The notes below the pieces were generated by a model. It saw only the letters and a list, made by a program, of their open reading frames with translations. It searched no databases and was not told the DNA's origin. A stretch of 64,000 bases of DNA from Actinomycetota bacterium (GTDB taxonomy: Bacteria > Actinomycetota > Thermoleophilia > Solirubrobacterales > 70-9): contig JAFDWB010000064.1 of NCBI GenBank assembly GCA_018268675.1, positions 1 through 64,000 on the forward strand. The letters are read 5' to 3'. The position numbers and the translations under genes are program-made. This document shows, one piece after another, positions 1 to 6,430 of the stretch (position 1 is its first letter; each line of letters starts with the position of its first letter).

Positions 1-342
1 ACCAGTCCGGCAAAAAGAACAGCTGACCGGGGTCGGCCGGGGAACGGGAGGTCCGTCACCCTTCCTCCCGTCTTCCTCGGACGTCCGGGACACGCTGCAG
101 CGACAGGTGTCGCTGGGACGACACCTGTCGCTGCAGCGAGCTCCGGGGCCCCGATCTTGGCCTTCAAATGGCACGGAAGTGTGACGTCCCCGACATCTTC
201 GTCACGATCCCGTGCCCTCTTCCCCACGCACCTCTCACGTCCCGGGCGCCTCATGGGGGTCACAGCCTGCCAGGACGCCCATGAGGCGCCCGGGACGCAT
301 CTCGGACGGCCGCCCGCGCCGAGGGCGCGGCCGTAGCCACAC
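1..342. repeat. Composite hairpin repeat, copy C1, in a gene-free stretch
   Basis: No gene is seen here. Bases ~33-310 match, in inverted orientation, ~40994-41268, and parts match 50733-50995. It holds two 20-bp perfect stems: CGCTGCAGCGACAGGTGTCG (93-112) pairing with 119-138, and CGTCCCGGGCGCCTCATGGG (238-257) pairing with 278-297. Between them, at 181-206, is a 26-mer starting GTGACG and ending CGTCACG, shared by all three copies. It lies just past the end of ispH. The first ~24 bases resemble the right arm of the hairpin at 27815-27853, so another terminator-like hairpin may straddle the window edge. Confidence 0.8.
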
Positions 343-1314
343 CTACCCCCGCCCCGTAGGTGTCTCCGGGCGAATCTCCTTCGGCAGCATGAAGCGGACG
401 TCCTCGTGGACGGTGCGCAGCTCGCCGACGTCCTCGGCGCCGCGGTCGCGGAAGAGGGCGACGAGGCGCTCGACCAACTCCTCGGGGGCGCTCGCGCCCG
501 AGGTGATGCCGACCGTCTCGACCCCCTCCAGCCAGGCCTCCTCGACCTGGGTGTGGTTGTCGATCAGGTGCGAGTCGGCGCCGTGTTCGCGGGCGACCTC
601 GACCAGGCGGTTGGAGTTGGAGGAGTTGGTCGAGCCGATCACCAGCACCAGGTCGCACTCGCGCGCCAGCTGCTTGACCGCGATCTGGCGGTTGGTGGTC
701 GCGTAGCAGATGTCGTCGGACTTGCTGGAGACGATCGAGGGGAACTTGGCGCGCAGGGCGTCGATCACCGCGGCGGTCTCGTCGACCGAAAGCGTGGTCT
801 GGGTGATGAAGGCGACCTTGTCGGGGTCGGGGACGTCGAGGCCCGCCACCTCCTCCGCGGTTTCGATCAGCACGATCGAGTCCGGCGCCTCGCCCATCGT
901 CCCTTCGACCTCCTCGTGCCCCGCGTGGCCGACCATCACGATCGTGTATCCCTCGGCGGCGAAGCGCCGCGCCGAGACGTGGACCTTGGTCACCAGCGGG
1001 CAGGTCGCGTCGATCGTGCGCAGACCGCGCGCCGCGGCGTTGTCGTGGACGGCCGGGGCGACCCCGTGGGCGGAGAAGACGACGATCGCCCCCTCCGGCA
1101 CCTCGCCCTCCTGGTCGACGAAGATCGCGCCGCGCTTGGAGAGCTCCTCCACCACGTGTTTGTTGTGGACGATCTCCTTGCGGACGTAGACCGGCGCGCC
1201 GTGGACCTCGAGCGCGCGCTCGACCGTGTGCACGGCACGGTCGACCCCGGCGCAGTAGCCGCGCGGTGCGGCGAGCAGGACCCGGCGCGGGCCCGCGGTG
1301 GCGGTGCTTGGCAT
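343..1314 (-). CDS. ispH: 4-hydroxy-3-methylbut-2-enyl diphosphate reductase (IspH/LytB)
   Basis: Last enzyme of the MEP isoprenoid pathway; reduces HMBPP to IPP and DMAPP using an Fe-S cluster in the cytoplasm. The 323-residue product has the family's three cluster cysteines at about C21 (RGYCAGV), C105 (DATCPLV) and C203 (DDICYAT), plus HNKHVVE, SAHGV and GSTNSSNS motifs. Length is normal. The ATG at 1314 was chosen because the IspH domain starts right after it and a TACCCT box lies 6 nt upstream; the open frame continues far upstream only as antisense of the next gene. Very confident. Confidence 0.97.
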   Translation of the reverse strand: MPSTATAGPRRVLLAAPRGYCAGVDRAVHTVERALEVHGAPVYVRKEIVHNKHVVEELSKRGAIFVDQEGEVPEGAIVVFSAHGVAPAVHDNAAARGLRTIDATCPLVTKVHVSARRFAAEGYTIVMVGHAGHEEVEGTMGEAPDSIVLIETAEEVAGLDVPDPDKVAFITQTTLSVDETAAVIDALRAKFPSIVSSKSDDICYATTNRQIAVKQLARECDLVLVIGSTNSSNSNRLVEVAREHGADSHLIDNHTQVEEAWLEGVETVGITSGASAPEELVERLVALFRDRGAEDVGELRTVHEDVRFMLPKEIRPETPTGRG

Positions 1315-1320
1315 TTCCCC

Positions 1321-1326
1321 AGGGTA
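1321..1326 (-). promoter_or_regulatory. -10-like box of ispH
   Basis: TACCCT on the minus strand, 6 nt before the ispH ATG, with no room for a leader: probably a leaderless transcript. Confidence 0.5.
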
Positions 1327-1381
1327 CCGGTGGAGGGGTTGCGGGCCGCGCCTCGGGCTTGGCCTCGGGGCGCATCGGGGA

Positions 1382-1387
1382 TAGCCT
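1382..1387 (+). promoter_or_regulatory. -10-like box of the WS/DGAT gene
   Basis: TAGCCT, 8 nt before the ATG at 1396; fits the leaderless pattern seen across the window. Confidence 0.5.
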
Positions 1388-1395
1388 GACCGGCG

Positions 1396-2811
1396 ATGAG
1401 CACGCAGGGTCGCCACCTCGACCGCCTGACGGCGGTGGACGCTTCCTTCCTCGCCAACGAGGACGCCTCCAGCCACATGCACGTCGGCGCGCTGCCGATC
1501 TTCGAGGGGCCGCCGCCGCGCTACGTCGACCTGGTCGAGCACGTCCGCGGGCGCCTCCACCTGGTGCCGCGCTTCCGCCAGAAACTCGTGGTGCCGCCGC
1601 TGGAGACGGGGCGACCGCTCTGGGTCGACGACGTCAACTTCAACCTCAGCTACCACATCCGCCACACCGCGCTGCCCGAGCCGGGTGGCGAGGCGGAGCT
1701 GAAACGGCTGACCGCGCGGGTCTTCTCGCAGCAGCTCGACCGTTCCAAGCCGCTCTGGGAGCTCTGGCTCGTCCAGGGGCTGGAGCGCGACCGCTTCGCG
1801 ATCCTCACCAAGACCCACCACGCGATGGTCGACGGGATCTCCGGCGTCGACATCGGCACCGTGCTGTTCGACCTCGAGCCGGTGCCGGAGCCCGCCGCGG
1901 TCACCGACGACTGGGTGCCGCGCCGCCCACCCTCGACGGCGGAGCTGGTCGGGCGCGGGATCGGCGACGCGATCGGGGTGCCGATCAAGTTCGCCGAGCG
2001 GGCGTTCGACGCGGTCCGCCACCCGGAGGCGACCGCGCGCAAGGCGGTCGAGGCGCTCGAGGGCTTCAGCGAGATCGTCAGCGCTTTCGCCGACCCGGCC
2101 CCGGACGTGCCGCTGAACCACGAGATCGGGCCGCACCGCCGCTACGTCTGGGCGCGCTCGGAGCTGGCGACCTTCAAGCGGATCAAGGACACCTTCGGCG
2201 GCACCGTCAACGACGTCGTGCTGGCGGTCGTCACCGGGTCGATCCGCAGCTGGCTGCACAGCCGCGGGGTGCGCACCGAGGGGCTCGAGCTGCGGGCGCT
2301 GGTGCCGGTCTCGATCCGCACCGAGGACGAGCAGGGCAACCTCGGCAACCGGATCACGCTGATGCGCGGCCCGCTGCCCGTCTACATCGAGGACCCGGTG
2401 CGGCGCCTCCACACGATCAGCGAGGAGATGGCGGGGCTGAAGCAGTCCAAACAGGCCCTGGGGGCGGAAATGATCTCCCGCTTCAACGACTTCGCGCCGC
2501 CGACGCTGCTCGCGCAGGCCTCGCGACTCAACTTCAGCACCCGGCTCTTCAACCTGCTGGTGACCAACGTGCCGGGGCCGCAGGTCCCCCTCTACGTCCT
2601 CGGGCGGGAACTGGAAGAGGTCTTCCCGGTCGCCTTCCTGCCGCAGAACCACGCGCTCGCGGTGGCGATCATGAGCTACAACGGCAAGATCGGCTTCAGC
2701 CTGCTCGCCGATTACGACTCGATGGCCGACGTCGAGCTGCTCGCCGACGGGATCAACGCGGCGCTCGAGGAGCTCCTCGACGCGGCGGGCGAGGCGGCCG
2801 CCGCGGCGTAG
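1396..2811 (+). CDS. Wax ester synthase/diacylglycerol acyltransferase (WS/DGAT family)
   Basis: Acyl-CoA-dependent O-acyltransferase expected to make triacylglycerol or wax esters at the membrane or lipid-body surface. The 471-residue protein has the condensation-type active-site motif HHAMVDG (~141-147, HHxxxDG), an N-terminal [11 protein letters not shown] block and C-terminal TNVPGP and LLADYDSM blocks typical of the family. Length matches actinobacterial members (~450-480). It is divergent from ispH with 81 nt between starts. Whether it favours alcohols or diacylglycerol cannot be told from sequence. Confidence 0.93.
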   Translation: MSTQGRHLDRLTAVDASFLANEDASSHMHVGALPIFEGPPPRYVDLVEHVRGRLHLVPRFRQKLVVPPLETGRPLWVDDVNFNLSYHIRHTALPEPGGEAELKRLTARVFSQQLDRSKPLWELWLVQGLERDRFAILTKTHHAMVDGISGVDIGTVLFDLEPVPEPAAVTDDWVPRRPPSTAELVGRGIGDAIGVPIKFAERAFDAVRHPEATARKAVEALEGFSEIVSAFADPAPDVPLNHEIGPHRRYVWARSELATFKRIKDTFGGTVNDVVLAVVTGSIRSWLHSRGVRTEGLELRALVPVSIRTEDEQGNLGNRITLMRGPLPVYIEDPVRRLHTISEEMAGLKQSKQALGAEMISRFNDFAPPTLLAQASRLNFSTRLFNLLVTNVPGPQVPLYVLGRELEEVFPVAFLPQNHALAVAIMSYNGKIGFSLLADYDSMADVELLADGINAALEELLDAAGEAAAAA

Positions 2812-2836
2812 CGCAGAGCCGGGATCAACGCCCGGC

Positions 2837-2842
2837 TACTCT
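2837..2842 (+). promoter_or_regulatory. -10-like box of the FxsA gene
   Basis: TACTCT, 6 nt before the ATG at 2849. Confidence 0.45.
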
Positions 2843-2848
2843 CTGTCG

Positions 2849-3373
2849 ATGGGCCTCCTGCTCCTCCTTGCCTTCATCGTCGTCCCGCTCGCCGAGCTCT
2901 ACGTGATCATCCAGGTGGGCGAACTGATCGGCGTCGTGCCGACCCTCCTCCTGCTGCTGGCCGACGCGGTACTCGGGTCGTGGTTGATCAAACACCAGGG
3001 CCGGAGCGCCTGGCGCCGCTTCAACCAGGCGTTGGCGGAACGGCGCCTGCCGGGCAAGGAGGTCACCGGCGGCTTCCTGATCATCCTCGGCGGCGCCCTC
3101 CTGATCGCCCCCGGCTTCATCACCGACATCTTCGGCGCCCTGCTGCTGGTGCCGCCCACCCGCGCCGTCGCCCGCCGCATCCTGCGCCGCTTCACGATCG
3201 GCCGCGTGGCGGTCGTCGGGGTCCCGGTCGGGGCGGCGATGGGCGGCTTCGGCGCGGGCCGCGGAGGCGGGCGGGGCGCGAATCGCTCCTACGACTACGA
3301 CGTCGACGCCGAAGAGGTCCCCGACGAGCCTGAGTGGGACCACCGCCTCCCGCCCGCCGACCCTCCGCGTTGA
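2849..3373 (+). CDS. FxsA family membrane protein
   Basis: Cytoplasmic membrane protein of the FxsA family; E. coli FxsA was named for overcoming phage T7 exclusion by the F plasmid, and its general role is unclear. The 174-residue product starts with the diagnostic segment PLAELYVIIQVG, a second hydrophobic stretch, and then GGFLIILGGALLIAPGF (~71-87), all typical of the family. The tail (~130-174) is Gly/Arg-rich then acidic and variable. Its TGA stop (3371-3373) is part of the left arm of the 49-nt palindrome at 3369-3417. Confidence 0.9.
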   Translation: MGLLLLLAFIVVPLAELYVIIQVGELIGVVPTLLLLLADAVLGSWLIKHQGRSAWRRFNQALAERRLPGKEVTGGFLIILGGALLIAPGFITDIFGALLLVPPTRAVARRILRRFTIGRVAVVGVPVGAAMGGFGAGRGGGRGANRSYDYDVDAEEVPDEPEWDHRLPPADPPR

Positions 3374-3417
3374 TGGGCCGAAAACCTCTCTATATCAGCG
3401 CTTTTCGCCCCATCAAC
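3369..3417. terminator. 49-nt palindrome at a convergent junction, copy A1
   Basis: Left arm GTTGATGGGCCGAAAA (3369-3384) pairs with 3402-3417 with one mismatch; the 17-nt loop has TATAT at its centre. The left arm contains the stop of fxsA and the right arm the stop (3413-3415) of the facing gene. Copies with the same arms and length are at 13094 and 46875. Likely a bidirectional terminator. Confidence 0.75.
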
Positions 3418-3787
3418 CGGTGACCCAGGCGCGCGCGGCGGCCTCGTCGCGGCGCTCGAAGAGCTTCACGTCGACCGGGATGACCCGGGCGACGAGGGGG
3501 AAGGAGCGGCGGAACAGCAGCCCCGCGTCGGCGACGATCGCGACGCGGCGCCAGTCCTTGCTGTGGCCGAGGTCGAGCTCGGGGTCGGAGCGGAGCGCTT
3601 CGAAGCGCCCTTTCAGCGAGCCGAGGTCGAAGCCCTCGGCCCCGACCAGCAGCAGCCGCACCTCCCCCGCCGCCGCCGCGTCGCGCAGCGCCGGCGCCAG
3701 CACCTCGGCGTAGTCGGCGTCGGTCAGCTCGCCGCCGACGCGGAAGCCGAGCGCGCCGCCCGGCGGGTCCTCGATCGGCTCGATCAA
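3413..3787 (-). CDS. SpoIIAA-like (STAS-fold) protein
   Basis: A 124-residue cytoplasmic protein resembling the SpoIIAA-like family, STAS-fold relatives of anti-sigma-factor antagonists. Supporting blocks are the start MIEPIEDPPGGALGFRVGGE, ELTDADYAEVLAPAL, the WRRVAIVAD strand and the closing VKLFERRDEAAARAWV helix, which resembles the C-terminus of that family. The Ser phosphorylated in true SpoIIAA is not evident, so a direct role in sigma-factor control is not shown. It lies 16 nt after the MIP18 gene on the same strand and may be co-transcribed with it. Confidence 0.75.
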   Translation of the reverse strand: MIEPIEDPPGGALGFRVGGELTDADYAEVLAPALRDAAAAGEVRLLLVGAEGFDLGSLKGRFEALRSDPELDLGHSKDWRRVAIVADAGLLFRRSFPLVARVIPVDVKLFERRDEAAARAWVTG

Positions 3788-3803
3788 GTCGGCCGCGGCG
3801 CGC

Positions 3804-4175
3804 TCAGAACCCGAGCGCGAACTTGGCGTCCTCGGACATCATTTCCGGTGACCAGGCGGGGTCGAAGACCATCTTCGGGTGGACCGCCGAGACGCCCGGG
3901 AGGTCGCCGACGAACTCGCGCATCTGCTCGGAGACCTGGGGGCCGATCGGGCAGGCGGGGGTGGTCAGCGTGAAGGTGACGTAGACATCCTCCTGCTCGA
4001 TCGAGACGTCGTAGACGAGGCCGAGGGAGACGAAGTCGAGCCCGAGCTCGGGGTCGATGACCTCCTCGAGCGCCTCGTAGACGTCTTCCTCGGTGACCTC
4101 TTCCGGATGGGTGACCGGGCCGTCGGCGGCGGGCTGCTGCTCCTCGGACCGGGACTGCTGCTCTTGATCTGCCAT
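3804..4175 (-). CDS. MIP18/DUF59 family metal-sulfur cluster assembly factor
   Basis: A 123-residue protein with an acidic, Gln-rich N-terminal tail (~1-25) followed by a MIP18/DUF59 domain: EVIDPELGLDFVSLGLVYDV (~37-56), then TLTTPACPIGP with the conserved Cys at ~76. Relatives (PaaD, SufT) help Fe-S cluster assembly or transfer in the cytoplasm. No suf or iscS genes are adjacent, so its clients cannot be inferred from context. A TACCAT box lies 6 nt before the ATG, suggesting its own leaderless start. Confidence 0.88.
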   Translation of the reverse strand: MADQEQQSRSEEQQPAADGPVTHPEEVTEEDVYEALEEVIDPELGLDFVSLGLVYDVSIEQEDVYVTFTLTTPACPIGPQVSEQMREFVGDLPGVSAVHPKMVFDPAWSPEMMSEDAKFALGF

Positions 4176-4181
4176 GGGCAG

Positions 4182-4187
4182 ATGGTA
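4182..4187 (-). promoter_or_regulatory. -10-like box of the MIP18 gene
   Basis: TACCAT on the minus strand, 6 nt before the ATG at 4175. Confidence 0.5.
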
Positions 4188-4193
4188 CCCGGG

Positions 4194-4736
4194 TCAGGCG
4201 CCGGGCCGGGGCGGCAGCGGCTCCGCCGGCGGGTCCTCGGCGTCCGGCAGCAGGCGCAGCTGCCAGTAGCCGACGTCGCGCCAGGCGCCGCACTTCCAGC
4301 CGATGTCGCGGAGGGCGCCGATCGGCTCGAAGCCGAGGCGCTCGTGGAGGGCGACGCTGGCCGGGTTCGGCAGGGTGATCCCGGCGACCGCGACGCGGAA
4401 GCGCTGGGCGCGGAGGCGCTCGAAGAGCTCCCCGTAGAGAGCGCGGCCGACCCCCTCGCCCTGGTGGCCGGAGCCGACGTAGACGGACGTCTCGACCGCC
4501 CAGCGGTAGGCGGCCCGCTCCGCCCAGCGGCAGGCGTAGGCGTAGCCGACGACCTCGCCGCCTGTCTCGGCGACGAGGAACTGGTGGGTCGCCGAGTAGT
4601 TCTCGATCCGGCGGGAGAACTCGGCGGCGTCGGGCGGCTCCAGCTCGAAGGAGATCGGCGTCGATTCGACGCTCGGCGCGTAGATCGCGGCGCAGGCAGC
4701 GGCGTCGCGCCCGGGGTCGGCGGAGCGGATCGTCAT
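4194..4736 (-). CDS. GNAT N-acetyltransferase, phosphinothricin-acetyltransferase-like
   Basis: A 180-residue GNAT-fold enzyme that should transfer acetyl from acetyl-CoA to an amine. Order and motifs fit the PAT/bar-like subgroup: AAIYAPSVESTPISFELEPP near the start, the acetyl-CoA loop HQGEGVGRALY (~110-120) and PNPASVALHERLGFEPIG (~141-158), then the family's GWKCGAWRDVGYWQ tail. Such proteins acetylate phosphinothricin, methionine sulfone or related amino acids, but the substrate is not predictable. The ATG at 4736 begins the domain directly. It is divergent from the gene at 4767. Confidence 0.9.
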   Translation of the reverse strand: MTIRSADPGRDAAACAAIYAPSVESTPISFELEPPDAAEFSRRIENYSATHQFLVAETGGEVVGYAYACRWAERAAYRWAVETSVYVGSGHQGEGVGRALYGELFERLRAQRFRVAVAGITLPNPASVALHERLGFEPIGALRDIGWKCGAWRDVGYWQLRLLPDAEDPPAEPLPPRPGA

Positions 4737-4749
4737 CGACAAGCCGCCC

Positions 4750-4759
4750 ACAATAGGCT
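4750..4759. promoter_or_regulatory. Overlapping divergent -10 boxes
   Basis: The 10-mer ACAATAGGCT reads TAGGCT on the plus strand (4754-4759, 7 nt before the ATG at 4767) and TATTGT on the minus strand (4750-4755, 13 nt before the ATG at 4736). The two boxes share two bases. Confidence 0.45.
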
Positions 4760-4766
4760 GCGATCG

Positions 4767-5165
4767 ATGAGCAGGGGTCCGGGCCATGTCATTCGGCGCT
4801 CGATCGGGATCGTGTTCGCCGACGGCGGCCTGCTGACGCTGAGCGGCACGGCGCCGGGGGGTCGCGGCGCCGACCACGGCGAGGAGCCGCTGCTGGCGGT
4901 GCTCTGCGACCCCGACGCGGCGCCGATCGCCTTCGAGGAGGCCCTGCTCTCGACCGAATACGGCGAGGATGGCGTGCAGCGGCGGGCGACGCTGGAGCTC
5001 TGGCTCGACCCTGAGTCGGGGCCGCCGATCCGCGGCGGCGGCACCCTGATCAGCGCGGTGAGCGCCGAGATCGACGGGCTCCAGACGCGGATTGCCTTCT
5101 TCCGCTGGTCGGTCGAGGGCCGCGAGGGACTCGGCCACTACGAGATCGCGCGGGCGCGTGGCTGA
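4767..5165 (+). CDS. Hypothetical protein, 132 aa
   Basis: I do not recognise this protein. It has 132 residues, is soluble, and appears mostly beta-stranded, with RRSIGIVFADGGLLTLSG at ~10-27, RRATLELWLDP (~73-83) and a C-terminal TRIAFFRWSVEGREGLGHYE. There is no signal peptide, membrane segment or Cys pair. The end overlaps the HAD-phosphatase start by 8 nt, so the two are probably translationally coupled. Real coding is supported by this overlap, the leaderless-type start and strong third-position GC. Confidence 0.75.
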   Translation: MSRGPGHVIRRSIGIVFADGGLLTLSGTAPGGRGADHGEEPLLAVLCDPDAAPIAFEEALLSTEYGEDGVQRRATLELWLDPESGPPIRGGGTLISAVSAEIDGLQTRIAFFRWSVEGREGLGHYEIARARG

Positions 5166-5823
5166 GCCCGGGGGCGGCGCCGACACGGGCGGACCGATCG
5201 AGGCGGTCGTCTCCGATTTCGGCGGCGTGCTCACCACGCCGCTGATGTCCTCCTTCCTGGCCCTGCAGGACGCCCACGGGGTCAGCGGCGAGGACTTCGG
5301 CGAGGCGATGCGGGCGGCCGCGGCGGCGGGCGACGGCGAGGTCCCGCTGTTCAAGCTCGAGCGCGGCGACATCACCGAACCGGAATTCCTCGAGCTGCTC
5401 CGGGACGGGCTCGAGGCGCGGCTCGGCCACCGTCCCGAGCTGCACCGGTTCCGCGAGATCTTCTTCGAGGCGCTCGACCCGAACGAGCCGATGATCGAGC
5501 TGATGCGCGAGTGCCGGCGCGGCGGGAGGCGGATGGCGATGCTCACCAACAACGTCCAGGAGTGGGAGCCGCTCTGGCGCACGATGCTGCCGGTCGACGA
5601 GATCTTCGAGCTGGTGGTCGACTCCGGCTACGTCGGCTACCGCAAGCCGGAACGGCAGATCTACGAGATCACCCTGGAGCGCCTCGGCCTCCCCGCCACC
5701 GCCTGCCTCTTCGTCGACGACCTCGAGGTCAACTGCGACGCCGCCCGTGAGCTCGGCTTCCGCACCGTGCACTACCGCGACGCCGACCAGGCGATCGCCG
5801 AGGTCCGCGCGGCGCTCGCCTAG
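5158..5823 (+). CDS. HAD superfamily hydrolase (haloacid dehalogenase-like phosphatase)
   Basis: A 221-residue cytoplasmic HAD hydrolase. Motif I is VVSDFGGVL (~14-22; the nucleophile Asp is present but the usual second Asp is Gly, giving DFGGV as in the epoxide-hydrolase-N/YihX-like subgroup). Motif II is MLTNN, motif III is the Lys in GYRKPERQIYE, and motif IV is CLFVDDLEVNCDAARELG. The cap domain lies between. I chose GTG at 5158, which overlaps the previous gene by 8 nt; the frame is open upstream but only as shadow. The substrate is unknown. Confidence 0.88.
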   Translation: MAEPGGGADTGGPIEAVVSDFGGVLTTPLMSSFLALQDAHGVSGEDFGEAMRAAAAAGDGEVPLFKLERGDITEPEFLELLRDGLEARLGHRPELHRFREIFFEALDPNEPMIELMRECRRGGRRMAMLTNNVQEWEPLWRTMLPVDEIFELVVDSGYVGYRKPERQIYEITLERLGLPATACLFVDDLEVNCDAARELGFRTVHYRDADQAIAEVRAALA

Positions 5824-5830
5824 CGGCCGC

Positions 5831-6286
5831 TCAGTTGTCGCTGCCCGCGCGGTCCCAGATGTAGAGCTCGACCGCCTCGACGGCGAGCTGCATCAGGCGG
5901 GGCGGGGCGAGCAGGCCGAGGACCAGCTCGAGGGCGTCGTCCTCGGTGACGCCGGCGTCGACGGCCTCCTCGCCGCGGAAGCCGGCGGCGAGCTTCAGAG
6001 CCTCGCGGCGGTTCTCGCCGAGGGAGCCGAAGGCGCCCATCAGGAAGTCGCGGTTGGGGATCGGCTGGCCGACCTCGAGGGAGCCGTGCCAGGCGGCGAG
6101 CATCGAGAGGTCGTGCTCGTCGAGCTCGGCGATCGCCTTCGCGTAGTGGAGCTCGAGCTCCGAGTCGGGGATCTCGTCGACCCAGGCGCGCACCGCCTCG
6201 CCGAGGAGCTGGCGACGGGCCTCGCGACCGATCGAGTCGGCTATGGCGCGGATCGCATCGGCTGGATCGACGAAACAGAGGGACAT
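5831..6286 (-). CDS. Hypothetical protein, 151 aa
   Basis: Not recognised. A 151-residue acidic, mainly helical soluble protein with no signal peptide, Cys pair or obvious catalytic motif. Distinct stretches are ADSIGREARRQLLGEAVRAW (~17-36), ELELHYAKAIAELDEHDL (~43-60) and ALELVLGLLAPPRLMQLAVE. The ATG at 6286 is taken as start; the open frame upstream runs antisense to the AddB-like gene and is not credible. A TAGATT box lies 11 nt before the start. It is convergent with the HAD gene, only 7 nt apart. Confidence 0.7.
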   Translation of the reverse strand: MSLCFVDPADAIRAIADSIGREARRQLLGEAVRAWVDEIPDSELELHYAKAIAELDEHDLSMLAAWHGSLEVGQPIPNRDFLMGAFGSLGENRREALKLAAGFRGEEAVDAGVTEDDALELVLGLLAPPRLMQLAVEAVELYIWDRAGSDN

Positions 6287-6418
6287 GGGATGAAGAAAAT
6301 CTAGGGGGGTCGGGGGACGGTAAAACGGTGGCGGTAATGCCCAGTTTGCGCGGTGGGGGGCGGAGCGGCACCGGGCGGGGTCCAAGGGCGTCGCCCGAGC
6401 GTGCGCCGCCGCCCTACA

Positions 6419-6424
6419 TAGTCT
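6419..6424 (+). promoter_or_regulatory. -10-like box of the helicase-nuclease operon
   Basis: TAGTCT, 6 nt before the GTG at 6431. Confidence 0.5.
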
Positions 6425-6430
6425 GGACGG

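Noticed and set aside
212-706. A 164-residue frame starting in copy C1 of the composite repeat and running into ispH antisense
   Set aside because: The peptide is repeat-derived (GASWGSQPARTPMRRPGR) and then antisense to ispH; not a gene.
1315-2652. Upstream extension of the ispH frame (to ~769 residues)
   Set aside because: It is antisense to the WS/DGAT gene; IspH is full length from ATG 1314.
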